Positions 59,335 through 64,000 of a DNA stretch of 64,000 nucleotides are shown in pieces. The stretch comes from Burkholderia cepacia ATCC 25416 (lineage in GTDB: Bacteria > Pseudomonadota > Gammaproteobacteria > Burkholderiales > Burkholderiaceae). The notes beneath the pieces were generated by a model. The model had not been told where the DNA came from. It searched no databases and worked only from the letters and a program-made list of their open reading frames with translations. A program made the translations under genes and the position numbers. How positions within the stretch are numbered: position 1 is the stretch's first letter; each line of letters opens with the position of its first letter. The DNA lies in NCBI RefSeq assembly GCF_001411495.1, contig NZ_CP012981.1, positions 2,542,001-2,606,000 of the forward strand, given 5' to 3'.

Positions 59335-59698
59335 ACTCGAAGCCGGCGAGAGCGCCGGCGATGCTGCAAATCGAATTTTGTCGAGTGGCGTCGAGCTGCT
59401 CGATTTCGACGATGCCCGTTGCCTGAAAGAGAACTATCTCGGGCTGATGGCTCAGCTCGAATACGAACGCAAGTCCGGGTCGCTCGTCGAGCTGGATACC
59501 GCAACAGCAATCCTCTTTGAGGAGTTCCGGGCGCAGCGCGATGCGTGGCTTAACTGGCCGACAAGGGTAGGTCCGATCTTGGCAGCCGAACTAGGCGTCG
59601 AGGCCGACCGAGTTGTCGAGACCCTAACCACGCATGTCCACAAGCAAATTGCCCAACTCGGCGAGCCGGAAGCCAATTTCTCCGAGCGAGAAGGCTGA
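59105..59698 (+). CDS. Terminase small subunit
   Basis: A 197-aa protein with N-terminal helix-turn-helix (NQSEFAALHGVSRKTVTKWK) of the Nu1 type and a helical middle (LKENYLGLMAQLEYERKSGS). It binds the packaging site and activates the large subunit, which starts 65 bp inside this gene. The repeat cluster encodes its Thr/Gln/Gly-rich linker. Confidence 0.85.
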   Translation: MNQSEFAALHGVSRKTVTKWKERGWLVFDGDDVNVEASNKLLKRYRRDGVPDVTQSVTHPPKGNKRQSVTQAAKGVTLEAGESAGDAANRILSSGVELLDFDDARCLKENYLGLMAQLEYERKSGSLVELDTATAILFEEFRAQRDAWLNWPTRVGPILAAELGVEADRVVETLTTHVHKQIAQLGEPEANFSEREG

Positions 59699-61787
59699 TC
59701 GACTCCGTACGTCGGTGCGCCGGGCATGGACGCCACCTCCGCGCATCAGCGTGCCGGCATGGGCGGACAGGTATCGCAAGCTCGCGAAGGAGGCCGGCAG
59801 CACGTCGGGCAATTGGGAAACGTCGACGGTCGAGGTGGCGCGCGGGCCGATGCTTGCCGTAACCGAGCCTGGCGTGCACGTCGTCACGACGATGGTAAGC
59901 ACGCAGCTGCTCAAGACGGCCCTTCTCGAAAACGTCTTTGGTTACTTCGCGCACCTGGACCCGTGCCCGATCCTCCTGCTGCAGCCGAAAGAGGATGCGG
60001 CGGAACAGTTCAGTAAAGAACGGATCAGCCCGCTGATCCGCGTCACGCCCGTTCTGCGCGAGCTCGTCGGCACGAGCAAGACACGCAATGCGGACGAGAC
60101 GCTGCTGTTCAAGGCGTTCCCGGGCGGATTTCTGGCACTCGCAGGCGCAGGCAGTCCTGACAACCTCGCGCGCCGGCCGGTGCGGGTCATCCTCGCTGAC
60201 GAGGTGGACAAGTATCCGGTGACGCGTGAGGGCGAGCCGATTGCGCTTGCCGAGGAGCGGACCGCCACGTTCGGCGTCAACTGGCTGTCGATCCGAGCTT
60301 GCTCGCCGACGGTTGAAGATGAAAGCCGGATCGAGGCCAGCTATAAGGAATCGGATCAGCGCCGAGCATCGATCGCGTGCCCGCATTGCGGGCATCGCAT
60401 GTTTCCAGACTTCTTCAAGCATGTCGACTGGGACAAGCGCCGCGACGAAAGCGGGAATGTGGTCGAGCATTACCCCAAAACGGCGCGGATCTCGTGCGAG
60501 TCATGCGGGCAGATCTGGTCCGAAGGGGACCGGCTCCGCGCATTGCAGACGGCGCGCTGGCATCAGACTCGGCCGTTCGAATGCTGTGGATCCCGGCACG
60601 TCCCGCTCGACGCGTACGAGCGAGCATGGCGCGGGCCCGAGGACGAGCGGGAATCGACGACCGACGCCGCAATCGATGTTGTCTGGGACTGGTGGGAAAG
60701 CGACCGCCATGCGGTGTATCGCGCCAAATGCCCCGATTGCGGCGAATGGAAGGTGGACAACGAGCACGCGGGCTTCCAGGCGAGCAAGCTTTATAGCCCG
60801 TGGCAGAAGGACAAACCGCCCGACATCGCGACCAAATGGCTGAAGGCCGAGGGCGACGAAGAGAAGAAGCAGACCTGGTGGAATACGCAGGCCGGCATGC
60901 CGTATCGCCCGAACTCGGGTAAGGCGCTGCGCCTCGAGGCGCTCGTCGCGCGCGGTGAGCGATGGGCCGCGGAAGTGCCTGACGGCGTCGCCGTCATCAC
61001 GGTCGGCGTCGACACCCAGGACTATCGCTTCGAGGTCGAGGTTGTTGGCTGGGGGCGCAACGAGGAAAGCTGGTCGATCGCTTACGAGGTGATCGAGGGT
61101 GACATGGAAACCCCTGATCCATGGGAGCGCCTTGACGCGTTGCTGAATCGAATCTGGCATCGCGCCGACGGGCGCCCGTTTGAGGCGATGGCGGTTTGTA
61201 TCGACTCCGGCGGTCACCACACGCAGAAAGTCTACGACTTTTCTAAGGCACGTCTCGGCCGCAAGGTCTGGGCGATCAAGGGTGAGTCGGCAGTCAGCGG
61301 CAAGCGTAACCCTGTGTGGCCGGTCAAGAAGCCGTCGCGCCGCACGAAAGCATCATTCCGGCCGGTGATCATCGGTGTGAATTCAGCGAAGGACACCGTC
61401 CGAAGCCGCTTGCACGTCGAAGAGGCGGGCGCCGGATTCATGCACTTCCCGAACGATCGCGACATTGGCTATTTCGAGCAGCTCACGTCGGAGCGATCCG
61501 TCGTGAAGGTGTCAGGTGGCCAGAAATATCGCGTGTGGGAATTGCCGTCTGGCCGCGCGAACGAAGCGCTGGACTGTCGCGTGTATGCATACGCTGCGCT
61601 CTGTGGCCTGACACACCTCGGGCTGAAGCTGAACAAGCGAGCGGATCTCGTTTCGATGCCGGTCGACTATGACGCCGTGTCTGCGGCTGTTTCACCCGCT
61701 CCGATGCCAGCCTCCGAGCCGGTATCGCAGGTAGCTGTAGCCGATTCGAAGCCCGTCAGGAAGAAGTTAACGAACCGTCTCGCGTAG
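59634..61787 (+). CDS. Terminase large subunit (GpA family)
   Basis: A 717-aa DNA-packaging motor. The ATPase begins AGSTSGNWETSTVEVARGPM and has Walker-B-like RPVRVILADEVDKYP. Cys pairs (CPHCGHRMFPDF, CESCGQIW and CPDCGEW) form zinc knuckles typical of GpA. The nuclease part includes ITVGVDTQDYRFEVEVVGWG and AMAVCIDSGGHHTQKVYDF. The length is as expected. Confidence 0.93.
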   Translation: MSTSKLPNSASRKPISPSEKADRLRTSVRRAWTPPPRISVPAWADRYRKLAKEAGSTSGNWETSTVEVARGPMLAVTEPGVHVVTTMVSTQLLKTALLENVFGYFAHLDPCPILLLQPKEDAAEQFSKERISPLIRVTPVLRELVGTSKTRNADETLLFKAFPGGFLALAGAGSPDNLARRPVRVILADEVDKYPVTREGEPIALAEERTATFGVNWLSIRACSPTVEDESRIEASYKESDQRRASIACPHCGHRMFPDFFKHVDWDKRRDESGNVVEHYPKTARISCESCGQIWSEGDRLRALQTARWHQTRPFECCGSRHVPLDAYERAWRGPEDERESTTDAAIDVVWDWWESDRHAVYRAKCPDCGEWKVDNEHAGFQASKLYSPWQKDKPPDIATKWLKAEGDEEKKQTWWNTQAGMPYRPNSGKALRLEALVARGERWAAEVPDGVAVITVGVDTQDYRFEVEVVGWGRNEESWSIAYEVIEGDMETPDPWERLDALLNRIWHRADGRPFEAMAVCIDSGGHHTQKVYDFSKARLGRKVWAIKGESAVSGKRNPVWPVKKPSRRTKASFRPVIIGVNSAKDTVRSRLHVEEAGAGFMHFPNDRDIGYFEQLTSERSVVKVSGGQKYRVWELPSGRANEALDCRVYAYAALCGLTHLGLKLNKRADLVSMPVDYDAVSAAVSPAPMPASEPVSQVAVADSKPVRKKLTNRLA

Positions 61788-61794
61788 GGAAGAA

Positions 61795-62040
61795 ATGGCG
61801 ATCACCGATGGAATGAGTACTGCGGATATGCAGTCGAGATTGGCTGCGCTGCAGGCGGCCTATTTCGATCTAGCCTCCGGGGCCAAGATCGTGACCGCCA
61901 CGTACAACCAGGGCGACGGAACAAAGTCGGTCACGTATCAGCAAAGCGACATTACCCAGGTCCGGAAGGCCATCGAGATGCTCCAGAAGGCTCTCGGAAT
62001 CATCTGCCACTATCCACGCGCACGCAGGGTGCTGTTTTAA
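61795..62040 (+). CDS. Head-tail joining protein gpW
   Basis: An 81-aa protein of the lambda gpW family (DMQSRLAALQAAYFDLASGA; DGTKSVTYQQSDITQVRKAI). It stabilises DNA in the head and connects the tail. Starts 7 bp after terL and overlaps the portal start by one base. Confidence 0.9.
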   Translation: MAITDGMSTADMQSRLAALQAAYFDLASGAKIVTATYNQGDGTKSVTYQQSDITQVRKAIEMLQKALGIICHYPRARRVLF

Positions 62041-63710
62041 TGCCATCTCTCATCGTCGACAGTTCGGGCAGGCCCTTCGGGGACGTGCCGGCGGGCGGTC
62101 GTGCGCGTGCCGATAACTCGCCGTCGCCAGGAGCGATCCTGCCGCCGTATTCGAGCTTGTTCCCATACGAAGCCTCGAATATCCAGACGACGGAAATGGG
62201 CGATTGGCTGCCCTATATCCGGTCGCCTGATTCCGAGATCAATCAGTTCCGTGATCGCATGGTCGCGCGATCGCGCGATCTCTCTCGGAATGATGGTTGG
62301 GCGAATGGCGGGATCACCCGCATTCTGGACAATACCGTCGGCGCGCATCTGCGCCTGTCGGCAAATCCGGATTGGCGTGCGCTCGCGCGCTTCAGCAAGA
62401 AGTTCGACGCGACATGGGCCAACGAGATGCGCCAGGCGATCGAGTCGCTCTGGCGAGGTTACTCGGAGGATCTTGGCCGCTACAACGACGTGTCGCGGCA
62501 GCTGACAGTTTCGCAGCAGATGCGGCTCGCGCTGCGTCATAAGCTGATCGACGGCGAAGCTCTCTTCGTTTCGTATTGGAAGCCTGAGCGCGTGGGTCGC
62601 GGTGGCGCGCAATATGCGACCGCGTTTCAGGTGGTCGATCCGGACCGGCTATCGAATCCGTATCTCGCGGTCGACACGCGATATATGCGTGGTGGCGTCG
62701 AGATCGACGACGATGGCGTACCGCTCGCGTATCACATCCGGAAAGCTCAGCCGTATGACACTTACAACACCGTCGAATCGATGGAATGGGAACGTGTCGA
62801 GCGTGAGGATGAGGACGGTTGGCGTCGGGTCATCCACGACTATGAGCGTGACCGCGCTGGTCAGCACCGCGGCATCGGTATCTTCACGCCCGTGCTGTCT
62901 CACGCCAAGATGCTCGCCCGCTATTACGGCGTCGAGCTCCAAGCGGCGACGGTCGCAACGATCTTCGGTACGTATGTGACCAGTCCATACGATCCGGCCA
63001 TGATCGAAGCAGCGATGGATAGCGAAGGCGAGGAACTCGGTTATTACCAGGAGATCCGGACGGATTGGGCAAAAGATCGGCCCGCAATGCTCAACAATGT
63101 GCGCGTCCCGACGTTGGCGCCTGGTGAGGAAATCAAGCAGGTCGCTGCAGCGCATCCGCACAGTGGCTTTCAAGATTTTGCGCACGAAATGCTGCGCTCG
63201 ATCGCGGCTGCGCTTGGCGTCTCGGCAGAGCAGATCACGCAGGACTGGAGCAAAACCAACTATTCGAGCGCGCGCGCAGCGTTGCTCGAGAGCTGGAAGA
63301 CGCTCAGCCGACGAAGCGCTGAATTCAAGATGGGATCGGCTACGCCGCTGTATGCGACCTGGTTGCAAGAAGTGATCGAGCGAGGCGATCTCGACGATGT
63401 CTTGCCGATCGATGCGCCCGATTTCGTCGAGGCACCGACTGCATATGCGCGGTGCGATTGGCTCGGCGTCGCACGCGGCTGGGTGGATCCTGTGAAAGAG
63501 AAGCAGGGCGCGGTACTCGGCATGGATGCGGGCCTGTCTACGCTCAAGCGTGAATGTGCTGAACAAGGGCTCGACTGGGAAGAAGTGATCGCGCAGCGTG
63601 CCGTCGAATTGGCTGCATTCAAGCGACTCGGAATCGCCCCGCCCAGCTGGGCTGGAATCGAGACTGCGGCCGATGCAGCCTCTCCTGAAGAAGAGCCTCA
63701 ACCTCAATGA
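62040..63710 (+). CDS. Phage portal protein (lambda gpB family)
   Basis: A 556-aa portal subunit. Signature parts: LSRNDGWANGGITRILDNTV, KLIDGEALFVSYWKPERVGR, VDPDRLSNPYLAVDT, and DFAHEMLRSIAAALGVSAEQ. The dodecameric portal is the DNA channel at the head vertex. The stop overlaps the S49 protease start. Confidence 0.93.
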   Translation: MPSLIVDSSGRPFGDVPAGGRARADNSPSPGAILPPYSSLFPYEASNIQTTEMGDWLPYIRSPDSEINQFRDRMVARSRDLSRNDGWANGGITRILDNTVGAHLRLSANPDWRALARFSKKFDATWANEMRQAIESLWRGYSEDLGRYNDVSRQLTVSQQMRLALRHKLIDGEALFVSYWKPERVGRGGAQYATAFQVVDPDRLSNPYLAVDTRYMRGGVEIDDDGVPLAYHIRKAQPYDTYNTVESMEWERVEREDEDGWRRVIHDYERDRAGQHRGIGIFTPVLSHAKMLARYYGVELQAATVATIFGTYVTSPYDPAMIEAAMDSEGEELGYYQEIRTDWAKDRPAMLNNVRVPTLAPGEEIKQVAAAHPHSGFQDFAHEMLRSIAAALGVSAEQITQDWSKTNYSSARAALLESWKTLSRRSAEFKMGSATPLYATWLQEVIERGDLDDVLPIDAPDFVEAPTAYARCDWLGVARGWVDPVKEKQGAVLGMDAGLSTLKRECAEQGLDWEEVIAQRAVELAAFKRLGIAPPSWAGIETAADAASPEEEPQPQ

Positions 63711-64000
63711 AAAATCTCCCGTTCCTTGCGCAGCGGTTGTTCAATACGCCGCTCGCCATCACTCCCGCGAAAGCGGAAATGGTGATGGCTGCGCTTGCAG
63801 ATCGTTTTGGACTCACGAAGCTGTTTCGAGCGAGCGGTGAATCGTTCGCAATGAGCGAATTCGGATTCGAGGAAGAGGAGTCCGAGCCGGACTACCGCTA
63901 TTACGATGTCGTCGCGGGCGTAGCGATCATTCCGATCACGGGCACACTGGTGCAGAAGTCGGGGTACATGCGTCCGACATGTGGGATGACGGGCTACGAC
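63707..64000 (+). CDS. S49-family phage head maturation protease (gpC-like), partial
   Basis: The first 98 codons of a protease gene cut by the window edge. KNLPFLAQRLFNTPLAITPA and VAGVAIIPITGTLVQKSGYM are the N-terminal hallmarks of SppA/gpC-type head proteases. ATG 63,707 overlaps the portal stop. Confidence 0.88.
   Translation, partial: MKNLPFLAQRLFNTPLAITPAKAEMVMAALADRFGLTKLFRASGESFAMSEFGFEEEESEPDYRYYDVVAGVAIIPITGTLVQKSGYMRPTCGMTGYD

Noticed and set aside
36450..64000. CRISPR array or anti-CRISPR operon in the prophage
   Set aside because: No regularly spaced direct repeats with unique spacers were seen; small ORFs alone do not support an anti-CRISPR call.

Overview
The window reads as a high-GC betaproteobacterial chromosome, most likely Burkholderia and probably the B. 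cepacia complex. PyrD, Bpt, Aat, RNase R, RlmB, RpiA, the ssu genes and a 517-aa two-domain sugar ABC ATPase all have Burkholderia-like sequence and order. Identification is by recognition only; no search was run. Bases 1 to about 36,450 are ordinary chromosome and about 36,450 to 64,000 are the left part of a lambda-type (siphovirus-like) prophage that runs off the right edge.

Chromosomal layout: a TetR regulator, an MFS carboxylate-type transporter, a GNAT acetyltransferase, a ParB-like nuclease-fold protein and a SulP transporter (1-5.7 kb). Next is a leftward sugar operon, ROK repressor > ABC ATPase > permease > binding protein > PfkB kinase (5.7-11.7 kb), with a perfect 12+12 bp palindrome at its head. 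Three tRNA-Leu(CAG) genes plus a remnant then flank a sulfonate-type binding protein, an EmrB-like efflux pump and its MarR regulator (12-16.5 kb). Housekeeping genes follow: rnr, rlmB, an AmiD-like amidase, rpiA, a GntR regulator, a Gfo/Idh/MocA oxidoreductase, a cystine-type ABC system, and the leftward cluster nudix > aat > bpt > pyrD (16.7-29 kb). After initiator tRNA-Met come a UPF0303 protein, an SMR pump, a 3-hydroxyisobutyryl-CoA hydrolase-like enzyme, ssuD-ssuC-ssuB-mop, and two small unknown genes (29-36.3 kb).

At 36,381 the start of dusA is recognisable (ending VSVAPMLDWT) but the frame stops after 22 codons, where prophage sequence begins. dusA is a known integration hotspot, so this is the left prophage junction. 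The prophage has a leftward early or lysogeny operon (46.8 down to 36.5 kb), a CI-like S24 repressor, twin promoters PL and PR with matching operator motifs on either side of it, a rightward early region (cro-like, cII-like, ParB-like, a replication protein with an internal iteron-type origin, many small genes), tandem terminators, then late genes (minor tail Z, small and large terminase, gpW, portal, start of the S49 protease). No integrase lies in the window.

The standout system is a complete diversity-generating retroelement (DGR) in the leftward operon. It has a reverse transcriptase with the DGR signature IGNLSSQ and YVDD, an Avd-type accessory protein, an AAC-codon-rich template repeat, and two target genes encoding DUF1566/C-type-lectin-like proteins that end in variable repeats. 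Aligned by eye, VR1 differs from the template at 10 positions and VR2 at 13, and every difference falls on a template adenine. Unusually for a phage DGR, the targets are small proteins with no visible signal peptide, encoded next to repressor-controlled accessory genes rather than in the tail module.
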